Positions 1 to 5,557 of a stretch of 5,557 nucleotides of DNA are shown piece after piece; the first letter of the stretch is position 1, and each line of letters starts with the position of its first letter. Location of the stretch: positions 1 through 5,557 of the forward strand of contig CAAEFF010000146.1 in the NCBI GenBank assembly GCA_900755085.1, given 5' to 3'. The notes under the pieces are model-generated. The model was not told the origin of the DNA. It ran no database searches and saw nothing but the letters and a program-made list of their open reading frames with translations. Origin of the DNA: an uncultured Streptococcus sp. GTDB taxonomy: Bacteria > Bacillota > Bacilli > Lactobacillales > Streptococcaceae. Both the position numbers and the translations under genes were made by a program.

Positions 1-72
1 TATGACAATGAAATGTCTTACACTTCACAACTTGTTCGTACTCTTGAATACTTCGCAAAAATTGCTAAATAA
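1..72 (+). CDS. gap: Glyceraldehyde-3-phosphate dehydrogenase, C-terminal end (5' truncated by window)
   Basis: Frame 1 reads 23 residues beginning YDNEMSYTSQL and ending FAKIAK, then a TAA stop at 70-72. The YDNEMSYTSQLVRTL stretch is the conserved C-terminal segment of NAD-dependent GAPDH, where the Asn of the WYDNE motif lies near the nicotinamide of NAD. The enzyme oxidises glyceraldehyde-3-phosphate to 1,3-bisphosphoglycerate, the substrate of the phosphoglycerate kinase encoded at the other end of the window. In streptococci this protein (also called Plr or GapC) is also found on the cell surface. Codons such as CGT, CTT and GTT fit a highly expressed gene. A strong terminator follows 15 bases after the stop. 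Only the last 24 codons are present, so nothing can be said about the rest of the gene. Confidence 0.95.
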   Translation, partial: YDNEMSYTSQLVRTLEYFAKIAK

Positions 73-87
73 TTCATGCGTATGATG

Positions 88-113
88 AGAGGAGGGAAAC
101 CTCCTCTTTTTTT
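88..113 (+). terminator. Rho-independent terminator of gap
   Basis: A perfect 8-bp stem (AGAGGAGG at 88-95, CCTCCTCT at 100-107) closes a GAAA tetraloop (96-99) and runs into seven T residues (107-113). A second T run lies at 118-124. This is a textbook intrinsic terminator and should separate gap transcription from the gene downstream. Confidence 0.95.
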
Positions 114-163
114 GTACTTTTTTTAGGGTTTTCTCATCATATTATAGGAATTTCCAAAATAGA

Positions 164-192
164 TTGACAGTGTTAATTGGATTAGGTATCCT
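164..192 (+). promoter_or_regulatory. Sigma-A-type promoter of the endoglycosidase gene
   Basis: A perfect -35 box TTGACA (164-169) is followed after 17 bases by TATCCT (187-192), a 4/6 match to the -10 consensus. The start of transcription would be near 198-200, giving a leader of about 107 bases before the ATG at 307. The promoter lies after the gap terminator, so the gene is probably transcribed on its own. It rests on sequence match only. Confidence 0.75.
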
Positions 193-224
193 ATTCTTGA
201 TTTTAGATTTCTAATACAAGGTAA

Positions 225-238
225 TGAAAGCGATTGCA
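225..238 (+). promoter_or_regulatory. cre box, putative CcpA operator
   Basis: The 14-mer TGAAAGCGATTGCA matches the catabolite-responsive element consensus TGWNANCGNTNNCA at every fixed position. It lies about 25-40 bases downstream of the predicted transcription start and upstream of the gene start. In this position CcpA usually represses by roadblock. Carbon catabolite control is expected for a glycan-harvesting enzyme, and the inference is that expression falls when glucose is plentiful. Confidence 0.75.
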
Positions 239-294
239 AGTCGCAGGGAAAGGAGCCAATGGAAATCGCTCAAGAAAAAGAAAAAAATCCATAC

Positions 295-309
295 AAGGAG
301 GTCAAAATG
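295..309 (+). promoter_or_regulatory. Strong ribosome binding site that decides the endoglycosidase start
   Basis: AAGGAGGT (295-302) is a full complement to the 16S rRNA 3' end and sits 4 bases before the ATG at 307. The upstream in-frame ATG at 259 has only AAAGGAG (249-255) with a 3-base gap, too tight for efficient initiation. The 307 start also puts the FSIRK signal motif at residues 12-16, as in most YSIRK-type proteins. The start at 307 is therefore preferred. Confidence 0.7.
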
Positions 310-420
310 AAAGGTCATCCATTTGAAAAGAAAGAACGATTTAGTATACGAAAATTTAGTGTGGGTGTTTGTTCCGCATTGATTGGATTAGCATTTTTAG
401 GAACAGGAGCTGTCTCTGCA
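307..420 (+). other. YSIRK-type signal peptide of the endoglycosidase
   Basis: Residues 1-38 carry a basic n-region with lysines and arginines, the motif FSIRKFSVG (a YSIRK-G/S variant with Phe in place of Tyr), a hydrophobic core (CSALIGLAFLGTG) and a likely signal peptidase site after VSA, just before DE. In streptococci and staphylococci the YSIRK class is linked to secretion at the division septum and to sortase-anchored proteins, which matches the C-terminal sorting signal here. Confidence 0.92.
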
Positions 421-3400
421 GATGAGACAGTTTCTACTAGTGAACAAGCCTTAGAAGCATCTTCAGCAAGGACCGAAGATGTCAATCATTTGGTGAGAGA
501 AGCAGGCGTCTATACAGCGGATGCAGCACTTCCTACAGTTGATCCTGCAAAACCAGCTACAGCAGAAGCGGTCACTCCAGAGGCTAGTCCTACAAGTACA
601 GAAGCTAGCTCTTCGACTACTGAAACTCCAGCTGTTTCAGAGACTGAAAAACCAAAAGTTGCAACTGAGAAAGTGCCTGATTTACCAACCAATGAAGAAA
701 AACAATTAAGACCCAAAGAAGTTAAGTTTGATACCTGGGATGATCTCTTGAAGTGGGAACCTGGAACACGAGTGGATGATGATTTGAACAGAGCAAGCGT
801 CCCACTTGCAAGTCGTTTTCAAGGGAAACAAATTAATGTGCAAGCCAACCCTGAAGCGAAGATCCAAGCACTGTCAAATATGAACTCCAAAGCCAAGGAT
901 CATGCGTCTGTCGGTGGGGAAGAGTTTAAGGCCTATGCTTTTGATTACTGGCAATATTTGGATTCCATGGTCTTTTGGGAAGGGCTGGTTCCATCAGCAG
1001 ATGTGATTGATGCTGCCCACCGAAATGGGGTTCCTATTTATGGAACAATCTTTTATAACTGGTCTAGCAGCATCAAGGATCAAGAACATTTTGCAGAAAC
1101 CCTGAAAGAAGATAGTGAAGGCTCTAAAACTTTCCCGATCGCTCGTAAATTAGTCGAACTTGCCAAGTACTATGGTTTTGATGGCTATTTTATCAACCAA
1201 GAAACAACCGGAAATCTTGTACAACCATTGGGTCCAAAATTGAGAGATTTCCTTCTTTATACCAAGGAATATGCGAAGAGTCTCAACTATCCGATTAAGT
1301 ATTCCTGGTATGATGCTATGACGTATGAATATGGCCGCTACCATGAGAATGCGCTAGGTGAATACAACTACAATTTCATGCAGCCAGAAAATGGGGAAAA
1401 TCCAGTTGATACCTTCTTTGCCAACTTCAACTGGGGTAAATCAGAAGTCGATTATTCGATCAGCACAGCTAAATGGATCCAGCGCAATCCTTATGATGTT
1501 CTAGCTGGACTAGAACTTCAAAAAGGAGGCTCTTATAAGACTAATGTAGACTGGAATGCTATTTTAGATGAACATGGCAAGTTGCGTCTATCCCTTGGTC
1601 TTTACGCACCTGACACCATTACAGGTCTAGGAAAGACTGGAGAAGGTTACCATACCCATGAAGATCTATTCTGGACTGGTTTCCAAGGAGATCCGACCAA
1701 AGGAAAACCAGCAGACCAATCTTGGTATGGAATGTCTAATTTGGTTGTGGACAAAACCCCAATCACTAGTGAAGATTTTAATACTTCCTTCAATACTGGA
1801 CACGGAAAACACTGGTTTGTGGATGGAAAGATTTCTAAAGAAGGGGAATGGAACTACCGTTCTGTTTCTGGCTACCTTCCAACATGGCGTTGGTGGGTAG
1901 AGCATAGTGAAGATAGTACACCATTAAAAGGTCGCTATGATTTTGATCAAGCCTACAATGGAGGAAATTCTCTAGCCTTTGAAGGAGATTTAAAAGCCAA
2001 TAGCCGTCAAAATGTCATGCTCTATTCGACCAAGATTCCTGTGACAGAAACGACAAAATTGAGCATCAGTCATAAAGGTGGGGTCGGAGCTGCTGCTAGG
2101 GTAGCTGTTGCCACAAAAGAAGACTACTCTGAATACGAATGGAAAGAATTGACACCGAGTGCGGATTGGTCTACTCAAACCTTTGATTTGGGAAGTTTGG
2201 CTGGCAAGACCATTTATGCTGTGAAGATGTTCTTTGACCATGATACGGATGTCAAAGACTACAAATTTAATCTTGGTCAATTGTCGATTACGTCGAACCA
2301 AGAGAAACCAGCTACTCCAGCAGAAGTGACCGTTCGAGCAAAACGTCTACAAAATGCGCAAGAAGCAGAAGCAGTCCTCAATTTTAAAGGGGTAGCAGAT
2401 GCGGATTATTATGAAGTCTATGAAAAAGATGGCGACAACTGGCGTCTCTTAACAGGGTCTTCTGCGACAACCGTCTATCTACCAAAAGTTAGTCGTTCTG
2501 CAAGTGCTGAAGGGACTACTCAGGAACTCAAGGTTGTGGCAGTTGGAAAGAACGGTCAACGTTCAGATGCGGGAACTGTAGCCTTTGATTGGGGCATGAC
2601 CGTGTCAGATACCAGTCTACCAAAAGCTTTAGCGCCAAACGTGGTCATTGGAGCAAAAGTGATCGGTTCGAGCTTCCCAGATGCGGATGGTAGTGAAGGT
2701 ATTGAAGGTATGTTAAATGGTACCATTACCAGTCTTTCAGATAAATGGTCGTCTGCTCAATTGAGCGGAACCGTCGATATCCGCTTGACACAACCTAGGA
2801 CCATTGTTCGTTGGGTGATGGATCATGCTGGTGCTGGTGGGGAATCGGTCGGTGATGGCAAAATGAATACCCGTGACTTCGACCTTTACTACAAGGACGA
2901 AGCTGGTGAGTGGAAATTAGCAAAAGAAGTTCGTGGCAATAAAGCCCATGTATCTGACATTACACTCGACCATCCGATCAAGGCTCAAGACTGGCGTCTC
3001 CATGTCATCACGGCAGATAACGGAACCCCATGGCAAGCCATCCGGATTTACAACTGGAAGATGTATGAAAGTCTGGATACTGAAACGGTCAACATCCCGA
3101 TGAAACAGGCTGCAGCGCAGAACCTAGGCAATCATTTTGTTCAAGTTGGTTTCAAAGATGTCCCAGCCAATACCACACTGACCCTTTATGCGGATAAAGA
3201 AGCCACTAGCCCAATTGCGACCATGACAGCTGATCAAGCTGGTAATCTCATCTTTAAACCACTGGCTTTTGAATCAACCCCATCTCTTCTCTACTATCGT
3301 GCGCAAGAACCTGGTAAAGACATCAGTAATGTCTTGGCGATCGAAGTTCCAAAGAATGATAAAGAGATTGCGGGACTCCAATTCGAAGATGGATTGACTA

Positions 3401-5091
3401 AGAAGGTCTATCGAGAAGGCGATGCCCTTTCCTTGAAAGGAGCCACACTTCGTGTTCATTATAAAGATGGCCAGGCAGATCAACTGGTCAATCTCACCAA
3501 CTCAGGTATAGAGATTCGTGGATTTGACAGTAGCAAGCTTGGAGAACAACACCTAGAAGTTTCTTACCTTGGTCAGAAATTGGATAAGACTCTCACTGTT
3601 TTTGTGGTTAGTTCAGAGGAAGCCGGTGAAAAAGCAGTCGCTGGTCTAGAATTGACCGATAAACCAAAAGTGGAATATATTGTCGGAGAAGCATTAGAGA
3701 AAGAGGGTGGACGTTTTACGGTCGTCTTTGAAGATGAAACGACCGAAACGCATGCCTTGACAGATGAAGGTGTGGAAGTGACTGGCTTTGATACGACTAA
3801 GGAAGGTCGTCAAACCATCACCGTCCATTACAATGGAGCTAGCACAAGCTTTGATGTTCTCGTGAATCCAAAACCAGTTCTCAACGATGAATACCTCAAG
3901 CAAAAATTGGCTGAAGCTGAAGCAGCAAAAGCCAAAGTAGACTTTACTTTTGCGACTCCTGAAGTCAAAGAAGCTTTGCTGGCTGGAATGGTTGCTTCTG
4001 AAAAAGTCTTGAAAGAGCATGATACCATCACACAAGATCAAGTCAATGAGCAGTTGAACCAATTGACCGCTCTCTTGAAAGCCTTGGATGGTCAAGCTAA
4101 TCTAACAAAAGAAAAAGAAGCTCTCTCTGCCCTAACAACTGAAGCGACTGCTCTATTAGCAAGCAAGCCAAATCACCCTTCTGGAGAGGCTTTGCAGAAA
4201 CTGGTTGAGAAAAATAAAGAACTCCTAGACTCTTCAAAACTCACTCCTGAAGCGCTTGCAACTGCAAAAACAGGTCTAGAGACTTTGATTGCGCTCTTGA
4301 GAGAAGATAAGCCAGCGGTCTTTGTAGACCCTACGACTGGAGTCGAAGTTCAATTCTCCAACTTAGAGCCTACTGCTATTAAGGGATTAAAAGTCGCGAA
4401 AGTTGAAGCCAATCAGGCAGAAAGAGAAGAGATGAAGGGTCGAGAAGGAATCGTATTTGATATCGAGGGCGTCGATGCAAGCGGTCAGGATGTCGATACC
4501 CACCATCCATCCCTGGTGAAAATCCCTGTGGATAAGGATAAAAAAGTGGAGCAAGTCCTCTTCTTCCCTGAAGGTCAAGCTCCTCAATCCTTGGCCTTTG
4601 AGAGAGTTGGAGATGTGGTCGTCTTTACAGCTCCTCACTTTACCCACTATGCGATTGTCTATAAGCCAGCAAAAACGGAAAGACCAGATCAAACGATCCA
4701 ACCAGAAGAACAGGCTAATCCAGATCAGCCTGTTCAACCAAATCAACCAGTCCAACCAGCTACCCCAGTGACTCCAGATCCGGCTAATCCACTGAAGCCT
4801 ACACAGTCATCTCAAGTGGATCAGTTAGATTCAACGACTTCTACTCAACCAGGTCATCAAGAGGGGGATCGCAAGGATGTGGTTGATCAAGAGGTCCATC
4901 AGTTGTTAAGTACCCACCAAGGAGCGAACTCACAGCCAACGGTTCAGCAAGAAACAAAAGATGCAAGCAAAGAAAGTCAATCGGAACACTTACCAAATAC
5001 GGCAAGCCAAGAAGCTTCCTTTGCAGCTGAAGCTGTTCTCTTTGCAGCCTTAGGCGGCTTCCTCTTGGCTGGTAAGAAGAAAGAAGAGTAA
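307..5091 (+). CDS. endoD: Cell-wall-anchored endo-beta-N-acetylglucosaminidase, GH85 (EndoD type)
   Basis: A secreted surface enzyme of 1594 residues (1610 if started at 259) that should cleave between the two GlcNAc residues of the N-glycan chitobiose core. The family's known EndoD prefers trimmed glycans and acts after neuraminidase, beta-galactosidase and hexosaminidase. Modules from the 307 start: YSIRK-type signal peptide 1-38; Ser/Thr/Pro/Glu-rich linker to about 135; conserved lead-in FDTWDDLLKWEPG near 140; GH85 barrel about 200-530; beta-sandwich 539-662; FnIII-like 668-763; F5/8 type C (discoidin-like) domain 769-922; unassigned beta module 929-1017; two group-3 Ig-like domains 1021-1101 and 1111-1186; two FIVAR-like helical units about 1192-1334; a C-terminal beta domain 1340-1453; Pro/Gln-rich wall linker; sorting signal from 1562. 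The catalytic pair Asn297 and Glu299 is intact in FDGYFINQETTG. The length is close to pneumococcal EndoD as I recall it. The frame is open throughout. Confidence 0.95.
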   Translation: MKGHPFEKKERFSIRKFSVGVCSALIGLAFLGTGAVSADETVSTSEQALEASSARTEDVNHLVREAGVYTADAALPTVDPAKPATAEAVTPEASPTSTEASSSTTETPAVSETEKPKVATEKVPDLPTNEEKQLRPKEVKFDTWDDLLKWEPGTRVDDDLNRASVPLASRFQGKQINVQANPEAKIQALSNMNSKAKDHASVGGEEFKAYAFDYWQYLDSMVFWEGLVPSADVIDAAHRNGVPIYGTIFYNWSSSIKDQEHFAETLKEDSEGSKTFPIARKLVELAKYYGFDGYFINQETTGNLVQPLGPKLRDFLLYTKEYAKSLNYPIKYSWYDAMTYEYGRYHENALGEYNYNFMQPENGENPVDTFFANFNWGKSEVDYSISTAKWIQRNPYDVLAGLELQKGGSYKTNVDWNAILDEHGKLRLSLGLYAPDTITGLGKTGEGYHTHEDLFWTGFQGDPTKGKPADQSWYGMSNLVVDKTPITSEDFNTSFNTGHGKHWFVDGKISKEGEWNYRSVSGYLPTWRWWVEHSEDSTPLKGRYDFDQAYNGGNSLAFEGDLKANSRQNVMLYSTKIPVTETTKLSISHKGGVGAAARVAVATKEDYSEYEWKELTPSADWSTQTFDLGSLAGKTIYAVKMFFDHDTDVKDYKFNLGQLSITSNQEKPATPAEVTVRAKRLQNAQEAEAVLNFKGVADADYYEVYEKDGDNWRLLTGSSATTVYLPKVSRSASAEGTTQELKVVAVGKNGQRSDAGTVAFDWGMTVSDTSLPKALAPNVVIGAKVIGSSFPDADGSEGIEGMLNGTITSLSDKWSSAQLSGTVDIRLTQPRTIVRWVMDHAGAGGESVGDGKMNTRDFDLYYKDEAGEWKLAKEVRGNKAHVSDITLDHPIKAQDWRLHVITADNGTPWQAIRIYNWKMYESLDTETVNIPMKQAAAQNLGNHFVQVGFKDVPANTTLTLYADKEATSPIATMTADQAGNLIFKPLAFESTPSLLYYRAQEPGKDISNVLAIEVPKNDKEIAGLQFEDGLTKKVYREGDALSLKGATLRVHYKDGQADQLVNLTNSGIEIRGFDSSKLGEQHLEVSYLGQKLDKTLTVFVVSSEEAGEKAVAGLELTDKPKVEYIVGEALEKEGGRFTVVFEDETTETHALTDEGVEVTGFDTTKEGRQTITVHYNGASTSFDVLVNPKPVLNDEYLKQKLAEAEAAKAKVDFTFATPEVKEALLAGMVASEKVLKEHDTITQDQVNEQLNQLTALLKALDGQANLTKEKEALSALTTEATALLASKPNHPSGEALQKLVEKNKELLDSSKLTPEALATAKTGLETLIALLREDKPAVFVDPTTGVEVQFSNLEPTAIKGLKVAKVEANQAEREEMKGREGIVFDIEGVDASGQDVDTHHPSLVKIPVDKDKKVEQVLFFPEGQAPQSLAFERVGDVVVFTAPHFTHYAIVYKPAKTERPDQTIQPEEQANPDQPVQPNQPVQPATPVTPDPANPLKPTQSSQVDQLDSTTSTQPGHQEGDRKDVVDQEVHQLLSTHQGANSQPTVQQETKDASKESQSEHLPNTASQEASFAAEAVLFAALGGFLLAGKKKEE
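904..1902 (+). other. GH85 catalytic domain coding segment
   Basis: Residues about 200-532 form the GH85 (beta/alpha)8 barrel. Early strands are visible in AFDYWQYLDSMVFWEG and VPIYGTIFYNW. The active-site strand reads FDGYFINQETTG, with Asn297 (codon 1195-1197) and Glu299 (codon 1201-1203). By family knowledge the Glu is the general acid/base and the Asn orients the 2-acetamido group in substrate-assisted catalysis. The segment ends in the aromatic stretch YLPTWRWWVE. Both catalytic residues are present, so the enzyme is predicted to be active. Domain limits are approximate. Confidence 0.9.
2611..3072 (+). other. F5/8 type C (discoidin-like) carbohydrate-binding domain
   Basis: Residues 769-922 have features of an F5/8C or CBM32-like jelly roll: an opening with SSFPDADGSEGIEGMLNGT, then DKWSS, then a strand with TIVRWVMDHAG, a Tyr-rich strand (FDLYYKDEAGEWKL) and a closing strand (AIRIYNWKMYES). 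Such modules often bind terminal sugars and keep a glycosidase near its substrate. The ligand cannot be told from the sequence. The assignment comes from reading the motifs, without a profile search. Confidence 0.7.
3367..3864 (+). repeat. Two tandem group-3 bacterial Ig-like domains
   Basis: Two units of about 80 residues share a pattern. Unit 1 (3367-3609) runs from IAGLQFEDG to TVFVV and unit 2 (3637-3864) from VAGLELTDK to FDVLV. Both contain Y-x-x-G-(D/E)-A-L, then a strand ending in (Y/F)-x-D, then (G)-(I/V)-E-(I/V)-x-G-F-D, then G-x-Q-x-(L/I)-x-V-x-Y. This is the Big_3 (bacterial Ig-like, group 3) signature, common in Gram-positive wall proteins as spacers or adhesion modules. The copies are diverged at the DNA level, so they are not a recent duplication. 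Confidence 0.75.
3880..4308 (+). other. Two FIVAR-like helical units
   Basis: Residues about 1192-1334 are rich in Ala, Leu, Lys and Glu and contain no glycine-rich strands. They appear as two helical repeats: one starting near LKQKLAEAEAAK and ending near LLKALDG, the other starting near LTKEKEALSALTTEA and ending near TLIALL. This composition and spacing resemble FIVAR domains found in many streptococcal and staphylococcal surface proteins. A stalk or spacer role is inferred. Exact family membership is unproven without a profile search. Confidence 0.55.
4684..4791 (+). repeat. Pro/Gln-rich wall-spanning linker with short tandem repeats
   Basis: The coding sequence contains two adjacent 18-base units, DQPVQP (4723-4740) and NQPVQP (4741-4758), identical at 14 of 18 bases, and a diverged copy DQTIQP (4687-4704). 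The NP and PANP stretches around them give an extended, proline-rich segment typical of the peptidoglycan-spanning part of sortase substrates. The number of such repeats often varies between strains. Confidence 0.75.
4990..5088 (+). other. C-terminal cell wall sorting signal, LPNTA variant
   Basis: LPNTA (4990-5004, residues 1562-1566) is followed by a hydrophobic segment (FAAEAVLFAALGGFLLAG) and a charged tail KKKEE just before the stop. The architecture is that of a sortase substrate, but the fifth motif position is Ala instead of the canonical Gly. Sortase would be expected to cut between Thr and Ala and link the Thr to the peptidoglycan cross-bridge. Confidence 0.88.
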
Positions 5092-5137
5092 GCATTTTAC
5101 AGGATTCTTTCGTTCTTTTAAAAAGTCACTCTCAAAA

Positions 5138-5167
5138 AAACCTCTCTGGTGAAAATCAGGGAGGTTT
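5138..5167. terminator. Hairpin terminator between the endoglycosidase gene and pgk, possibly bidirectional
   Basis: A 13-bp stem (5138-5150 with 5155-5167, including two G-U wobbles when read on the + strand) closes a GAAA loop (5151-5154). It begins 46 bases after the stop of the large gene. On the + strand the tail is TTTGATCTTG, only modestly U-rich. On the - strand the hairpin is followed by seven T residues (complement of the A run at 5134-5140), so termination may work in both directions and perhaps better on the minus strand. Confidence 0.8.
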
Positions 5168-5251
5168 GATCTTGTATCTAGAAGTGTCGTTCGGATCCTG
5201 CGAATTAGAGGGGAAAAGCATCGAATTTTGCTATCTCTTTTACAGCTTTTG

Positions 5252-5260
5252 TGATATAAT
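5252..5260 (+). promoter_or_regulatory. Extended -10 promoter of pgk
   Basis: TATAAT (5255-5260) is a perfect -10 box, preceded by TG one base upstream (5252-5253), giving an extended -10 element. No good -35 hexamer occurs at 16-18 bases; the nearest resemblance, TTGCTA (5228-5233), is 21 bases away. The TG element probably compensates. Transcription would start near 5266, leaving a short leader before the ATG. Confidence 0.78.
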
Positions 5261-5294
5261 TATCATGTAATAAAAAAAGAAGGAGTCATATCTA

Positions 5295-5557
5295 ATGGCA
5301 AAATTGACTGTTAAAGACGTTGACTTGAAAGGGAAAAAAGTTCTCGTTCGTGTTGACTTCAACGTTCCTGTAAAAGATGGCGTGATCACTAACGATAACC
5401 GTATCACTGCAGCTCTTCCAACTATCAAGTACATCCTTGAACAAGGTGGACGTGCAATCCTCTTCTCTCACCTTGGACGTGTAAAAGAAGAAGCAGATAA
5501 AGAAGGTAAATCACTTGCTCCTGTAGCTGCTGACTTGGCTGCTAAATTGGGTCAAGA
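5295..5557 (+). CDS. pgk: Phosphoglycerate kinase, N-terminal part (3' truncated by window)
   Basis: The gene encodes the glycolytic enzyme that transfers the phosphoryl group of 1,3-bisphosphoglycerate to ADP, giving ATP and 3-phosphoglycerate in the cytoplasm. The first 87 codons are present. The reading [15 protein letters not shown] leads into the family signature VRVDFNVP (residues 18-25). Next come DNRI, whose Arg36 belongs to the basic 3-phosphoglycerate site, and SHLGR (58-62), with substrate-contacting His59 and Arg62. All are intact. The start is clear: AAGGAG (5280-5285) lies 9 bases before the ATG, and the protein begins where the family does. Codon choice is strongly biased to GTT, GCT, CTT and CGT, as for a highly expressed gene, and more so than in the upstream glycosidase gene. 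It has its own promoter after a terminator. Confidence 0.97.

Noticed and set aside
114..163. AT-rich stretch after the gap terminator
   Set aside because: No ORF, clear hairpin, riboswitch-like structure or repeat could be supported here.
183..193. Short inverted repeat TAGG-TAT-CCTA overlapping the -10 box
   Set aside because: Four-base arms are expected by chance in AT-rich sequence; there is not enough to claim a second operator.
197..225. Possible second promoter TTGATT-17-GGTAAT
   Set aside because: Both boxes are weaker than TTGACA-17-TATCCT just upstream, and the -10 would overlap the cre box and the leader ORF start.
1990..2301. 103-codon minus-strand open frame, and other 60-85-codon frames at 510-716, 521-709, 1150-1344, 1658-1900, 1666-1905, 3274-3483, 3828-4031 and 4841-5095
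   Set aside because: All are antisense or out-of-frame to a well-supported long gene, with low-complexity or non-protein-like sequence; none shows a domain.
3694..4095. 133-codon open frame on the minus strand, and a 122-codon one at 4387-4755
   Set aside because: Both lie wholly inside the endoglycosidase gene and have no recognisable protein family. They are explained by codon composition of the real gene on the other strand.
5168..5227. Spacer between terminator and pgk promoter, checked for a remnant insertion element or small RNA
   Set aside because: No terminal inverted repeats, transposase remnant or separate promoter-terminator pair is visible.
5240..5434. 64-codon minus-strand open frame over the pgk start
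   Set aside because: It overlaps the conserved N-terminus and promoter of pgk and resembles no known protein.

Overview
The window looks like a low-GC Firmicute of the genus Streptococcus, probably in the viridans (mitis/sanguinis) range. The reasons are a GAPDH C-terminus and a Pgk N-terminus with typical streptococcal sequence and strongly biased codons, plus a YSIRK-type, sortase-anchored wall protein between them. The species cannot be fixed from the sequence alone.

Layout, all on the + strand: the last 24 codons of a glyceraldehyde-3-phosphate dehydrogenase gene (1-72) and its strong terminator (88-113); a regulatory region (114-306) with a good sigma-A-type promoter and an exact CcpA cre match downstream of it; one very large gene (307-5091, possibly starting at 259) for a cell-wall-anchored GH85 endo-beta-N-acetylglucosaminidase of the EndoD type; a 203-base intergenic region with a hairpin terminator and an extended -10 promoter; and the first 87 codons of phosphoglycerate kinase (5295 to the window edge). 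No RNA gene, insertion sequence, CRISPR array or phage gene is visible.

The two flanking genes encode consecutive steps of lower glycolysis. The large gene encodes a surface enzyme expected to cut the chitobiose core of host N-glycans and release mannose-containing oligosaccharide as a carbon source. The cre box suggests that it is repressed when preferred sugars are present, unlike its housekeeping neighbours. Each gene appears to be its own transcription unit. The glycosidase therefore looks like an accessory cassette lodged between two core genes.

No wholly new system is evident. The points most worth a second look are the non-canonical LPNTA sorting motif, the cre box in the leader, the start-codon choice with a small overlapping basic ORF, the gap/endoD/pgk placement, and a terminator hairpin whose U-tract is better on the minus strand.
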